Assembly: GCA_902489595.1 (NCBI GenBank)
Contig: CABUAS010000023.1
Coordinates: 1 to 22,213, forward strand
DNA length: 22,213 bases
DNA from: an uncultured Oscillospiraceae bacterium
GTDB lineage: Bacteria; Bacillota; Clostridia; Oscillospirales; Acutalibacteraceae
Direction: 5' to 3'
In this document: positions 1 through 7,968 of the stretch, piece by piece
Layout: each line of letters begins with the position of its first letter
Numbering within the stretch: position 1 is the first letter of the stretch
Translations under genes and position numbers: made by a program
Notes under the pieces: generated by a model
Database searches by the model: none
What the model saw: the letters and a program-made list of their open reading frames with translations, nothing else
Told to the model about the DNA's origin: nothing

Positions 1-321
1 TATAACGCTTATATCGTTTTGAATATCCGTGCAGTCACAGTCAATCTGAATGATTTTTTTGAAATCTTCTTCAAAATCGGCAGTGGTCAAACACCCTGTT
101 GTTTCACTTACATATGTAATAAAAATTTTTGACTTGCCGTAAACCGTAAGTGCTCCGCTGTTAAAATCAGTATTATTTACTTCATTGCAAACCCTGCACC
201 TTACAACTTTAAGCATATCATCATGATATGACATAAGACTTTCCTGATAATCAATATCAACATCAACGCATTTTGAAAAAACGCTGTGTTTTTCTTTGAT
301 TTCTCTTATACTATTGCTCAT
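1..321 (-). CDS. SPOCS (DUF3794) domain protein, N-terminal part, cut by window edge
   Basis: Partial gene: 107 codons are open from ATG at 321 to the left edge, with AAAGGAG placed 6 nt upstream of the start. The visible protein opens with a charged stretch and then the segment LKVVRCRVCNEV, a short loop, GALTVYGKSKIFITYV and TADFEEDFKK. This alternation (a first strand, then a 'v-x-G' strand ending in a tyrosine, then an acidic segment ending in Phe) is what I associate with the SPOCS/DUF3794 domain. That domain is found in SipL and other spore-coat morphogenesis or surface proteins of clostridia; LysM domains often follow in that family, but they would lie outside this window. The gene starts 64 bp beyond the terminator that closes the spoVM operon, so it is probably transcribed separately. 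The family call rests on pattern recognition over one short domain. A role in sporulation is inferred from the family and from spoVM next door. Confidence 0.6.
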   Translation of the reverse strand, partial: MSNSIREIKEKHSVFSKCVDVDIDYQESLMSYHDDMLKVVRCRVCNEVNNTDFNSGALTVYGKSKIFITYVSETTGCLTTADFEEDFKKIIQIDCDCTDIQNDISVI

Positions 322-384
322 AAAAGTACTCCTTTATATAATTCTTTCTTGTTATATATATGAGCAAAAATATGAAGATATAAC

Positions 385-416
385 AAAAGTGCCCTGCTTA
401 TTTGCAAGGCACTTTT
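385..416 (-). terminator. Bidirectional hairpin terminator after spoVM
   Basis: AAAAGTGCC (385-393) pairs with GGCACTTTT (408-416). Three more pairs (TGC 395-397 with GCA 404-406) follow after one mismatch, leaving a 6-nt loop. The arm ends give a T run in either direction (TTTTGTT on the minus strand). It begins 5 bp past the spoVM stop codon and closes the long operon. Confidence 0.8.
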
Positions 417-420
417 ATGT

Positions 421-504
421 TCAGTTATTAACTTTTTTTATTTTAAACATCATTCTTAAAATTGGTGCTATAAACTTTGGCGGATTTAAAACGATTACTT
501 TCAA
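421..504 (-). CDS. spoVM: Stage V sporulation protein M (SpoVM), 27 aa
   Basis: A tiny gene with a TTG start at 504, GGAG at 513-516 with 8 nt spacing, and TGA at 421-423. SpoVM is an amphipathic peptide of the mother cell. It recognises the positive curvature of the forespore membrane, recruits the SpoIVA coat base layer, and is a substrate and inhibitor of FtsH in B. subtilis. The peptide starts MKVIVLNPPKFIAPILR. Against B. subtilis SpoVM (26 aa) it keeps M1, K2, the functionally key P9, K10, F11, I15 and R17 in exact register, then a hydrophobic segment and a basic C-terminus. Position supports the call: in B. subtilis spoVM also lies just downstream of thiN at the end of the prpC-prkC-rsgA neighbourhood. 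It follows the 46-aa membrane protein gene by 13 bp and is followed directly by a terminator. No alternative ATG in this frame gives the family start. Confidence 0.88.
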   Translation of the reverse strand: MKVIVLNPPKFIAPILRMMFKIKKVNN

Positions 505-517
505 ACAAATCACTCCA

Positions 518-658
518 TTATCTTTTACAGCATATTACGCCCAAAACAATTACAACTATCGCAAGAATTCGTGTAATCCACGCAGTCGGCAGACAAATTG
601 CCACTACACATCCGACACCGAATGCTATCCACAGATAATCACGCCTGCACATTTTCAT
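518..658 (-). CDS. Small single-span membrane protein, 46 aa, between thiN and spoVM
   Basis: Start ATG at 658 (a second in-frame ATG lies at 652), preceded by GAAGGTGAT as ribosome binding site; TAA at 518-520. The product has a short basic N-terminus (MKMCRRDYLW), then two hydrophobic stretches at about residues 11-23 and 30-44, broken by LPTAWITR, and it ends CCKR. It has four cysteines, two of them adjacent near the C-terminus. I read it as one long or two short membrane segments, with no signal peptidase site. The gene is sandwiched between thiN (49 bp upstream) and spoVM (13 bp downstream), which suggests co-transcription and possibly use in the same cell (mother cell or vegetative). 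I do not recognise a named family and assign no function. The clean start, ribosome binding site and tight packing make it a credible gene. Confidence 0.72.
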   Translation of the reverse strand: MKMCRRDYLWIAFGVGCVVAICLPTAWITRILAIVVIVLGVICCKR

Positions 659-707
659 TGTAATCACCTTCTGCCGCTGTATTTACTATATGCTATGCTG
701 AAAAAAA

Positions 708-1313
708 TTAATCGTTACTCTGCACCAACAATAAATTGCCGCTTTGAAAACTGATTTCAACATCACAGCTTTTAAAAGTATTACTTTGAGTGTATTGGTC
801 AAACGGAGACAAAAGAACATTTTCGAGTTCATATTCGGCATTTTTAATTGTTAAACCGCTCACTTCACCGCCGATGGCAAATAATGAAAAATATTTATAA
901 ACACTGTCATTTATAATAATTTTTTTATCAACCATTAAAAGTTTATTTTGCCTGTCAATAATTGATGCCTTTATATTATGATCCTTACAGTAATTAAGGC
1001 ACATCATATTTGAATATGTATGGTCAAAACGATTTCCGACTGCATTAAAAATTTCAAGTTCATCAAAACCGTTTTCAACAGCATACTTAACTACATAAAA
1101 CGTATCTTTTTTTTCAGGTAGTTTTATACACTTTATATTATCGGGTGCGGGTGAAGAATCAAAATCACCGATTACTATATCGGGCGTTATACCTGCATCA
1201 ATACAGTGACGATATCCCGAATCAGCACATATTATAAAAAAATTTTTATCAACATTATTTTTTAAAAAATCAACATCGCAGTTCGGCGCACCTGAAATAA
1301 TACTGCATTTCAT
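708..1313 (-). CDS. thiN: Thiamine diphosphokinase
   Basis: Transfers pyrophosphate from ATP to thiamine, giving the cofactor thiamine diphosphate (cytosolic). From the start at 1313 the product has 201 residues, close to the usual 210 or so. Family motifs are visible in order: ADSG (30-33), GDFDS (49-53, the acidic metal/ATP site), a 'KKDTFYVVKYA' helix (69-79), and GNRFDHTYSN (93-102, substrate site), followed by a C-terminal beta domain. I chose ATG 1313 because it forms an ATGA overlap with the rsgA stop and has GGGA 9 nt upstream. An in-frame ATG at 1328 would add five residues, but its Shine-Dalgarno lies too close. The loop ahead of the conserved Asp70 reads KKD, where I expect the more common D-T-D pattern; Asp70 itself is kept. 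In B. subtilis rpe sits between rsgA and thiN, but here the two overlap. Confidence 0.9.
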   Translation of the reverse strand: MKCSIISGAPNCDVDFLKNNVDKNFFIICADSGYRHCIDAGITPDIVIGDFDSSPAPDNIKCIKLPEKKDTFYVVKYAVENGFDELEIFNAVGNRFDHTYSNMMCLNYCKDHNIKASIIDRQNKLLMVDKKIIINDSVYKYFSLFAIGGEVSGLTIKNAEYELENVLLSPFDQYTQSNTFKSCDVEISFQSGNLLLVQSND

Positions 1314-2194
1314 TTTTTTAATTCCCATTCCTTAATATCTTTAACTTCATTATACATCTGAACATAACTGCTGTGCCTGCTTTTTGAAATTGTGCCGTCT
1401 TTAACTGCTTTGCAGACTGCACATCCCTTTTCATTTATATGCGTGCAGGTTGAAAATTTACATTGTCCGAAATATTTTTCAAATTCTCTGAAACAGTCAA
1501 ACAAATCATCTTTCAAAATTCTTTCGCATTTTTCAAAGTCTATTGATGAAAATCCCGGTGTATCAGCAACATAACCGCCGTTAATTTTAAAAAGTTCAGT
1601 ATGACGTGTTGTATGCCGTCCCCTGCCGAGTTTTTTGCTGATTTCACTTGTGGCAAGAGAAAGATTTTCATCCACACAGTTAAGCAAAGAAGATTTGCCG
1701 ACACCTGTATTGCCTGTAAAAGCAGATACTTTACCGTTTAAAAGTGATTTGATTTCTTCTGCACCCTGTCCTGTTGTATTATCACAGCAAATTACTTTAA
1801 ATCCCGCTTTTTTATAAACTGACACATATTTATTATGAACATCAGATAAATCGGTTTTTGTAAAAACAATAATAGGTTCAATATGTTTATATTCGGCTAT
1901 CGCCGCTAACTTATCAATATTATATGTATTAATGTCGGGCTCAACTGTTGATGATACAATGAACAACTGATCAAGATTAGCCACAGGCGGTCTTACAAGA
2001 CTGTTTTTGCGAGGTTTGATCTCTTCAATTCTGTTTTCCGAATTTTCATTAATACTAATGATTACATCATCACCTGCAAGCGGCGTAATATTATTTTTAC
2101 GAAAAATTCCTTTTGCTTTACATTCATAAACAGCGTCGGCGGTTTCCACATAATAGAAACCGCCAATTCCTTTAATCAACTTTCCATTCACCAT
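1310..2194 (-). CDS. rsgA: Small ribosomal subunit biogenesis GTPase RsgA
   Basis: A circularly permuted GTPase that checks late 30S subunit maturation near the decoding centre. The 294 residues match the family length. Order of parts: N-terminal OB fold (about 1-65), G4 FTKTD (111-115), G1 P-loop GNTGVGKS (161-168), switch region GRGRHTTRH (190-198), G3 DTPG (211-214), then a zinc knuckle with C245, C250, H252 and C258. The G4-before-G1 order is the hallmark of the permuted YlqF/YjeQ class. The start ATG at 2194 lies 6 nt after the prkC stop and has GAGGAA spaced 9 nt. In B. subtilis the orthologue (CpgA) is phosphorylated by PrkC, which is encoded immediately upstream here. The stop overlaps thiN by 4 nt. 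Confidence 0.96.
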   Translation of the reverse strand: MVNGKLIKGIGGFYYVETADAVYECKAKGIFRKNNITPLAGDDVIISINENSENRIEEIKPRKNSLVRPPVANLDQLFIVSSTVEPDINTYNIDKLAAIAEYKHIEPIIVFTKTDLSDVHNKYVSVYKKAGFKVICCDNTTGQGAEEIKSLLNGKVSAFTGNTGVGKSSLLNCVDENLSLATSEISKKLGRGRHTTRHTELFKINGGYVADTPGFSSIDFEKCERILKDDLFDCFREFEKYFGQCKFSTCTHINEKGCAVCKAVKDGTISKSRHSSYVQMYNEVKDIKEWELKK

Positions 2195-2200
2195 ATAAGG

Positions 2201-4207
2201 TTATTCCTCACTGGAGTCTGAATAAGATGTAAAATCAACTGTTTTACTCTTATTTTGATTTACATTAATAATAAAGTCCTGACTTGCGCCGATAGTTGTA
2301 AGAGAAACATTAATCTTAACTTCTTTTCCGCTGTCGGACGGAACGGCAAAATTGACAGTCGTGCCGTCAAGAAATACCTGTTTAGTTGTATACTGTTTAC
2401 CGTCAACAGTAATAACAACTGTATCTTTCGGATGTTTGTTTCCGTCAAGGCAGGAAGGAAGTTTTACAGCAATATCAACAGTAAACTGATCTGATGTAGT
2501 TGATTCTGTGGTAGTAACTCCTGTTGAAACGGTAATAACAATTTTTTCATTTTCCTTAACTGCAGAGCCGGCAGACGGGCTTTGAGAAAGAACAATGCCC
2601 TTTCTTGTAACATCATCTTTGGTTTCGACAACAACATTGGAAAAACCTGCTTTTGTAAGAAAACTTTTTGCATCGCTCTGAGAAAGTCCTCTTACATCAG
2701 GAACAGCATAAGTTTTAAGTGTTGTAGTTGACGGGCCTGAAGATATGAAAATTGTAATTTCTCTGCTTGCAGATACAACACTTCCTGCTTTCGGGTCAGT
2801 ATAAACAACCGAACCGACTTCCATAGTTTCATTTGGAACTTCTTCGGTTTTATAAATATTCAGATTACTGTTTGCAAGCATTTTTTCGGCCTTTTCAAGC
2901 GTAAGTCCATAACAATTCGGAACAACTATATCTTCAGTTGAAGATGCAACAACAAGTGTAACTTTTGAGCCTGCAATTACCTTTTCGCCGGCAGCAGGCG
3001 ACTGTGAAAGAACTGTTCCGACAGCAACCTCATCAGACTGTTTGTATTCTGCAATAAATTCGTAATCATAATCTTTGTTTGAAACAAGATCATCATACAT
3101 CTGACCTTCAAAATTTTCAAGAACTCTGGTGTCAGTATTAAGCCCCTGCGTTATAAAATGAACAAGACCGACAACTGCACAGGCAAGAACAACAACGCCA
3201 AGTATAATCGCAAAAGTTATTTTCTTTTTACGATTAGGGTCGATGTATTCTTCAGCGTATTCATCTTCATAATCGTCCTGATTCTGAATTTCATCGGTGT
3301 TTGCTGACATATTATCTTCGGAAATAACATACTTTGTAGGTTCTTTGTCAACAAAATATGTATAATCAAATGTTGCTTTCGGATTTCTTATAACCGCCTC
3401 AAGATCAAGCAGCATTTCGGTAGCAGTCTGATACCTGTCGTCAGGATTCTTCTGCATTGCATGAATACAAATCTGCTCAATTCCAAGCGGTATATCTGGA
3501 TTGATTTCAGTAAGTTGTTTTGGTTCTTTCTGAAGTTGCATCAAAGCAACCGATACTGCATTTTCAGCCTCGAAAGGGACTTCGCCAGCAAGCATTTCGT
3601 AAAATACAACGCCAAGCGAGTATATGTCTGCCCTTTCATCGGTGAACTCACCTTTTGCCTGTTCAGGCGAAATATAGTGAACAGAACCTATTGCATTTTC
3701 AGTGAGTGTTTTTGTTTCTGTTCTTGAAAACCTTGCAATACCGAAATCAGTTACTTTAATATTGCCTGTGGGAAGCAGCATAATATTCTGAGGCTTAATA
3801 TCACGGTGAACGATACCTTTATCATGAGCGTGCTGAAGTGCTTTTAAAATCTGGGTGGTAAAAAACACAGCGTCATTCCATGTAATGAGTTTTTGTTTTA
3901 AAATATATTCTTTAAGAGTAATACCGTCAACATATTCCATAACGATATATTGCAGTTTTTCACCAAAACTAACATCATAAACTTTTACAATATTCGGATG
4001 TGACAAAACAGCGATTGCCTTAGATTCATTTTTAAAGCGCCTTACAAACTCTGCATCGTCGGCAAATTCATCTTTAAGTATTTTAACGGCAACTATTCTG
4101 TCGTCGACATTGTCATATGCTTTATATACAACAGACATTCCTCCAACGCCGATAATTTCCTGGATTTCATATCTGCCGTCTAATCTTTTACCAACATAAT
4201 TTTCCAT
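2201..4207 (-). CDS. prkC: Ser/Thr protein kinase with PASTA repeats (PrkC/Stk)
   Basis: A membrane eukaryote-like kinase whose outer PASTA repeats sense muropeptides or lipid II and whose inner domain phosphorylates cell-wall, division and translation proteins. Length is 668 aa. Parts: kinase domain about 13-272 with a glycine-rich loop (20-25), ATP-binding Lys42, HRD catalytic loop (Asp136), DFG (154-156) and a Thr-rich activation loop (162-175). An acidic linker (about 300-325) leads to a basic stop-transfer stretch and one membrane span (about 330-353). Three PASTA-like repeats follow (about 360-423, 428-491, 501-563), with VPNCYGL and VPDVRGL openings on the second and third. The last 100 or so residues form a Thr/Ser-rich linker and a predicted beta domain ending DSSEE. 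The first PASTA repeat lacks the usual VP opening. The phosphatase gene lies 17 bp upstream, forming the usual kinase-phosphatase pair. Confidence 0.95.
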   Translation of the reverse strand: MENYVGKRLDGRYEIQEIIGVGGMSVVYKAYDNVDDRIVAVKILKDEFADDAEFVRRFKNESKAIAVLSHPNIVKVYDVSFGEKLQYIVMEYVDGITLKEYILKQKLITWNDAVFFTTQILKALQHAHDKGIVHRDIKPQNIMLLPTGNIKVTDFGIARFSRTETKTLTENAIGSVHYISPEQAKGEFTDERADIYSLGVVFYEMLAGEVPFEAENAVSVALMQLQKEPKQLTEINPDIPLGIEQICIHAMQKNPDDRYQTATEMLLDLEAVIRNPKATFDYTYFVDKEPTKYVISEDNMSANTDEIQNQDDYEDEYAEEYIDPNRKKKITFAIILGVVVLACAVVGLVHFITQGLNTDTRVLENFEGQMYDDLVSNKDYDYEFIAEYKQSDEVAVGTVLSQSPAAGEKVIAGSKVTLVVASSTEDIVVPNCYGLTLEKAEKMLANSNLNIYKTEEVPNETMEVGSVVYTDPKAGSVVSASREITIFISSGPSTTTLKTYAVPDVRGLSQSDAKSFLTKAGFSNVVVETKDDVTRKGIVLSQSPSAGSAVKENEKIVITVSTGVTTTESTTSDQFTVDIAVKLPSCLDGNKHPKDTVVITVDGKQYTTKQVFLDGTTVNFAVPSDSGKEVKINVSLTTIGASQDFIINVNQNKSKTVDFTSYSDSSEE

Positions 4208-4224
4208 ATAAATTCACATACTCC

Positions 4225-4953
4225 TTATTTGGCAATAGCAACAACCGTTATATTATCTCCGCCGCCGTTATTGTTTGCTTTTTTTACAAGGCGGTCTGCA
4301 AAAGCATAATATCTGCCGTCGCTGACTTCATCAATAAGTTCATCATCGGTAACATAATTAGTTAATCCATCTGTACAAAGAATAAGAAACTCGTTATCAT
4401 TAAGTTCTACTTCATCAAAATCTATTTCAATATTCTTATCGACACCGATTGCACGTGTAATTAGATTTTTATTAGGGTGATGCTGTGCTTCTTCTTTAGT
4501 TATTTCGCCTTTGTCGATAAGATTCTGAACAACACTGTGGTCTGTAGTAACCTGCGTAAGTTCTTTGCCGTCAAAAATATATGCTCTGCTGTCGCCTGCG
4601 TGTGCTATAAACGCATAACCGTCACGAACAACTGCACATACAACGGTTGTGCCCATTCCGTGAAGTTCGGGTTTGGTATCAGCCATATCATATACTTCGA
4701 TATTAGCCGCAACAAGCGCCGAATCGAGCATATTTTTAATTGACGAATCCCGCATATTTTCTCTGTAGGAAGCATTGATTTTATCGCTTATAACCTTAAC
4801 AGCAAGGGCTGAGGCAATATTTCCTCCGGCAGCGCCGCCCATACCGTCACAGACTACTGCCCAAGCAACTTCATCAGGGAATTCACCTACGGAATAAGCG
4901 TCCTGATTAGAGTCCCTTACTCTGCCTTTGTCTGTTTTAGCAACTATTTTCAA
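4225..4953 (-). CDS. prpC: PP2C-type Ser/Thr phosphatase (Stp/PrpC)
   Basis: A Mn/Mg-dependent phosphatase that reverses phosphorylation by the adjacent PrkC kinase. The 242 residues fit the short bacterial PP2C type. Motifs: RDSNQD (13-18), VCDGMGG (34-40, metal-binding Asp36), the HAGDSRAY block, TTDHS, CTDGLTNYVTDDEL and a final GGGDNITVV with the last metal-binding Asp. The start is TTG at 4953, directly after the rlmN stop (TAATTG). GGGGTGGAG within the end of rlmN supplies the ribosome binding site, so translation is probably coupled. MKIVAKTDKGRVRDSNQD matches the usual N-terminus of the family, which supports the TTG over any internal start. Confidence 0.95.
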   Translation of the reverse strand: MKIVAKTDKGRVRDSNQDAYSVGEFPDEVAWAVVCDGMGGAAGGNIASALAVKVISDKINASYRENMRDSSIKNMLDSALVAANIEVYDMADTKPELHGMGTTVVCAVVRDGYAFIAHAGDSRAYIFDGKELTQVTTDHSVVQNLIDKGEITKEEAQHHPNKNLITRAIGVDKNIEIDFDEVELNDNEFLILCTDGLTNYVTDDELIDEVSDGRYYAFADRLVKKANNNGGGDNITVVAIAK

Positions 4954-6003
4954 TTACTCCACCCCATTTCCTGTTTGTTCATTTCTTTTTCTTCTTAACT
5001 GACCGCATGATGCATTTATGTCTGCACCCAGTGTTCTTCTTATTGTAGCATTAATTCCGTTTTGTTGCAACTCATACTGAAATTTTAAAATGCTGTCACG
5101 GCTGCCTCTCACATTACCTCTTTCTTCAACATTGTTGACAGGGATAAGATTTACGTGTGAGAGCATTCCCGAAAGGCGTTTTGATAATTCATCTGCACAC
5201 TCTTTACTGTCATTAACTCCTTTAATTAATGTATATTCAAATGATACACGCCTACCCGTTTTATCTGAATATTTCTTACAGGCGCTTATCAGCTCATCTA
5301 TGCCCCATTTATCATTTACGGGCATTGTTCTGCTTCTTATTTCATCATTTGGAGCGTGCAGCGAAACCGTAAGTGTGATAGGAAGTTCAAGCGTCATTAA
5401 GTCATAAATTCTCGGAACAATACCGCAGGTAGAAACCGTAATATTTCTCATAGAAATATTAAGACCGTTTTCACTGTTGACATTATGTAAAAATAAAACA
5501 ACATTTTCAAAATTATCAAGCGGTTCGCCTATTCCCATCATAACAATATGAGAAATTTTTATATTTAGATCTTTTTCGGCAGAATGAATCTGCGATTCAA
5601 TTTCTGAAGCAGATAAATTTCGTTTAAAACCTTCAAGTGTTGACGCACAGAATCTGCACCCCATTTTACAGCCTACCTGGCTTGACACACAAATTGTATA
5701 ACCATACTTATATTTCATTACAACCGATTCGACATATTCGCCGTCATACAGTCTGAAAAGATATTTAACGGTTTCATCAATTTCCGAAACATATTTGTTT
5801 TCAATTTTACAGTCAGAAATAAAATAAATGTCGCTTAACTGTTTTCTTAAAGATTTTGAAATATTCGTCATTTCATCAAAATCAGACACACCGTATTTAT
5901 GAATCCATTCAAAAATTTGTTTTGCCCTGAATTTTGGAAGTCCAAGTATCAAAATCTCATTTTGCAAATCATCATAATTTAATGAAGAAATATCTTTTTT
6001 CAT
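4954..6003 (-). CDS. rlmN: 23S rRNA (A2503-C2) / tRNA (A37-C2) methyltransferase RlmN
   Basis: A radical SAM enzyme that methylates C2 of A2503 in 23S rRNA and, in studied species, A37 of some tRNAs. Length is 349 aa, normal for the family. The radical SAM cluster motif C-x3-C-x2-C is at C112, C116 and C119 in GCKMGCRFCAS. The MMGIGEPLDNFENV segment, the SLHAPNDEIRSRTMP block and the C-terminal ASCGQL with the methyl-carrying Cys333 are all present. The last 15 or so residues (RRKRNEQTGNGVE) are a free basic tail. The ATG at 6003 follows the rsmB stop without a gap (TAAATG). Confidence 0.97.
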   Translation of the reverse strand: MKKDISSLNYDDLQNEILILGLPKFRAKQIFEWIHKYGVSDFDEMTNISKSLRKQLSDIYFISDCKIENKYVSEIDETVKYLFRLYDGEYVESVVMKYKYGYTICVSSQVGCKMGCRFCASTLEGFKRNLSASEIESQIHSAEKDLNIKISHIVMMGIGEPLDNFENVVLFLHNVNSENGLNISMRNITVSTCGIVPRIYDLMTLELPITLTVSLHAPNDEIRSRTMPVNDKWGIDELISACKKYSDKTGRRVSFEYTLIKGVNDSKECADELSKRLSGMLSHVNLIPVNNVEERGNVRGSRDSILKFQYELQQNGINATIRRTLGADINASCGQLRRKRNEQTGNGVE

Positions 6004-7242
6004 TTAATTCCTTTCAATAACCGAATAAAAGAAACCATCGCCGCCGTTTTGTGACGGAAAAATTGTTTTCATTTCAATGATTTTATATTCAGAATGATTT
6101 TCAATAAATCTATCAACAACCTGCTCATTCTCTCTTTTATTAAGTGTGCAGGTTGAATATAACAGTCTGCCCCTGTGTTTAAGATAACAGGCTGAAGTAT
6201 CAAGAATTTTATACTGCAATTCGGGCAATTTTTTAATGCTGTCAAGATTTTTATATCTGATTTCGGGTTTGCGTCTGATAATACCGAAGCCACTGCAAAC
6301 TACATCGCATATTATTTTATCTGCCATTGGCAAATCGTTATTAAATACAGTCGCATCATTCATCAAAGGAATTACTGAAGTAAGTTCAAGTCTGTCTGCC
6401 CCGTCTTTAATCAGATTTACCCTTTGCTTAAAAATATCACAAGCATAAATCATACCATTATTATTCATCATTTCAGCACAGGTAAACGCTTTTCCGCCCG
6501 GTGCAGAACAAACATCTATAACTATATCTCCATCACGGGGATTAAGCGCCTTAACCGCAGTATAACAGGACATATCCTCAATATGATACAATCCGTTTTT
6601 ATAAGCCTTTGATTTTTTAACATCAAGATTTGATAAAACCGATACAAGCTCACCATCAACTTCACTTTCAACATCTTCACATGAAAATTCAAACTGAAGT
6701 TCATCTTTATCAACAAACATAGTATTCGGCACGGCAAAAATCGGGGCTTTTTCATTTAAACAGGGTAAAAACGAATAAACAGCATCTTCGCCATATGCCT
6801 TTTTCCACATATTAATCAGACATACGGGAATTGAATATCTGATTTCAGGGTCATCAATTTTATCAATATTTATTCTGTTGTCGTCAATTTTATGTAAGAC
6901 TGCGTTAATCAGTTTTGAATAAAATTCAAGGCCTACCGATTTAGCAAGTTTAACACTTTCATCAATCGCCGCCGCAGAAGAAACTTTATCCATAAAATAA
7001 ATCTGATAAACACCCATTCGAAGAATAATTAAAACTTTCGGTTTAGGCTTACTGCAATATTTATTTATAAGATAATCAAGTGTTAATTTTCTTTCGACAA
7101 CGCCATAAACGATTCTTGTAACAAATCCCTTGCTTTCGTTTAAATCAGAAAGCGCATTATCAACTGCAATATTTGAATAAGCATCATTATAAAATATCTT
7201 ATACAGTGTTTCAAAGGCAATATGCCGTGCACTTTTGTTCAT
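6004..7242 (-). CDS. rsmB: 16S rRNA (cytosine-967-C5) methyltransferase RsmB
   Basis: Methylates C967 of 16S rRNA with SAM. Length 412 aa. A NusB-like RNA-binding helical domain occupies about residues 5-130, followed by a Rossmann methyltransferase domain with the SAM motif VCSAPGGK (244-251) and acidic CDIF (268-271). The two conserved cysteines of the m5C class are present: Cys316 in motif IV and Cys365, the nucleophile, in YSTCTLNKRENE. Motif IV reads DVVCSGFG, whereas the family usually has DAPCSG, so the proline next to the cysteine is a valine here. The gene overlaps the zinc peptidase upstream by 4 nt (ATGA) and abuts rlmN. Confidence 0.93.
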   Translation of the reverse strand: MNKSARHIAFETLYKIFYNDAYSNIAVDNALSDLNESKGFVTRIVYGVVERKLTLDYLINKYCSKPKPKVLIILRMGVYQIYFMDKVSSAAAIDESVKLAKSVGLEFYSKLINAVLHKIDDNRINIDKIDDPEIRYSIPVCLINMWKKAYGEDAVYSFLPCLNEKAPIFAVPNTMFVDKDELQFEFSCEDVESEVDGELVSVLSNLDVKKSKAYKNGLYHIEDMSCYTAVKALNPRDGDIVIDVCSAPGGKAFTCAEMMNNNGMIYACDIFKQRVNLIKDGADRLELTSVIPLMNDATVFNNDLPMADKIICDVVCSGFGIIRRKPEIRYKNLDSIKKLPELQYKILDTSACYLKHRGRLLYSTCTLNKRENEQVVDRFIENHSEYKIIEMKTIFPSQNGGDGFFYSVIERN

Positions 7243-7928
7243 CGTCTTCTACCCGAAATTAAAATAAGTCTGAATAGCGTTGCAAGTGATGATGCAAGGG
7301 CGGCAACATAAGTAAGTGCCGCAGCAGTCAAAACTTTTTTCGCACCACCGTATTCTTCATCAATCAAAAAGCCGTTTTCGCTAATTGTTCTTAACGCCCT
7401 TGATGATGCGTTAAATTCTACGGGCAAAGTTATAAGCTGAAACAAAGCAACAGCAGAATACAAAATTATGCCTGCATATACAAGCGGTTCGAAAGTGAAA
7501 AATACGCCGAGCAAAACAAGCGGAATACCAAGTGTTGAACCGAATCTTGTAATCGGAATTACGGCATTTCTTATTTTAAGAGGAAAGTAAGCCTCTGCAT
7601 GCTGGCACGCGTGTCCTGCCTCGTGGCACGCTATTCCTACAGCGGCAATACTTCTTGAATCATACACTGCCTCGCTTAGGCAGATTTCTTTGGCAGACGG
7701 ATTAAAATGATCTGTCAGATTACCCGGTATTTTTTTAATTCTTACATCTGTAACGCCGTTTAACTGCAATAATCTATACGCCGCCTCTGCTCCGCTTAAC
7801 CCTCTTGAATTAGCAATTCTGCTGTACTTTTTAAAGCGGTTATTTACCATAATCTGGCAGATTACCGAGAAAATCAAAACAGGTATCATAACAAAACCTG
7901 TCATATAATAAGCAAAATAAGTTCCCAT
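7239..7928 (-). CDS. YugP-type neutral zinc metallopeptidase (membrane)
   Basis: 229 aa. An N-terminal membrane segment (about 5-27) is followed by a soluble loop with the zinc motif CHEAGHACQHAE (HExxH at 102-106). Two or three further hydrophobic segments follow (about 123-145, 147-168 and 200-221), with PVEFNASSRAL (169-179), where Glu171 is a candidate third zinc ligand. This layout fits the YugP / Zn_peptidase_2 (DUF2227-like) family, whose substrate is not established. A good Shine-Dalgarno (AAGGAG) precedes ATG 7928. The gene lies 40 bp after fmt and overlaps rsmB by 4 nt, so it is part of the operon. B. subtilis has yugP elsewhere; this position between fmt and rsmB is, to my knowledge, common in clostridia. 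Confidence 0.88.
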   Translation of the reverse strand: MGTYFAYYMTGFVMIPVLIFSVICQIMVNNRFKKYSRIANSRGLSGAEAAYRLLQLNGVTDVRIKKIPGNLTDHFNPSAKEICLSEAVYDSRSIAAVGIACHEAGHACQHAEAYFPLKIRNAVIPITRFGSTLGIPLVLLGVFFTFEPLVYAGIILYSAVALFQLITLPVEFNASSRALRTISENGFLIDEEYGGAKKVLTAAALTYVAALASSLATLFRLILISGRRR

Positions 7929-7968
7929 ATAACTCCTTCAAATAATCAAAAATTTAAATTATTACAAC

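Noticed and set aside
322..384. Sigma-E or sigma-K type promoter before the SPOCS gene
   Set aside because: Boxes such as TCATATT and CATATATA are present, but the spacing (about 6 nt) is wrong for sigma-E, and AT-rich sequence gives such matches by chance.
659..700. Sporulation promoter ahead of the 46-aa gene and spoVM
   Set aside because: CATATAGT resembles a sigma-E -10 box, but I could not find a convincing -35 partner, so it is not listed as a feature.
296..754. 152-codon open frame on the plus strand
   Set aside because: It runs antisense to spoVM, the 46-aa gene and the thiN end, has no ribosome binding site and reads like low-complexity AT-rich translation. The minus-strand small genes explain the region better.
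1635..1817. Plus-strand frames inside rsgA, prkC and other long genes
   Set aside because: These are shadows of well-supported minus-strand genes and have no motifs or start sites of their own.
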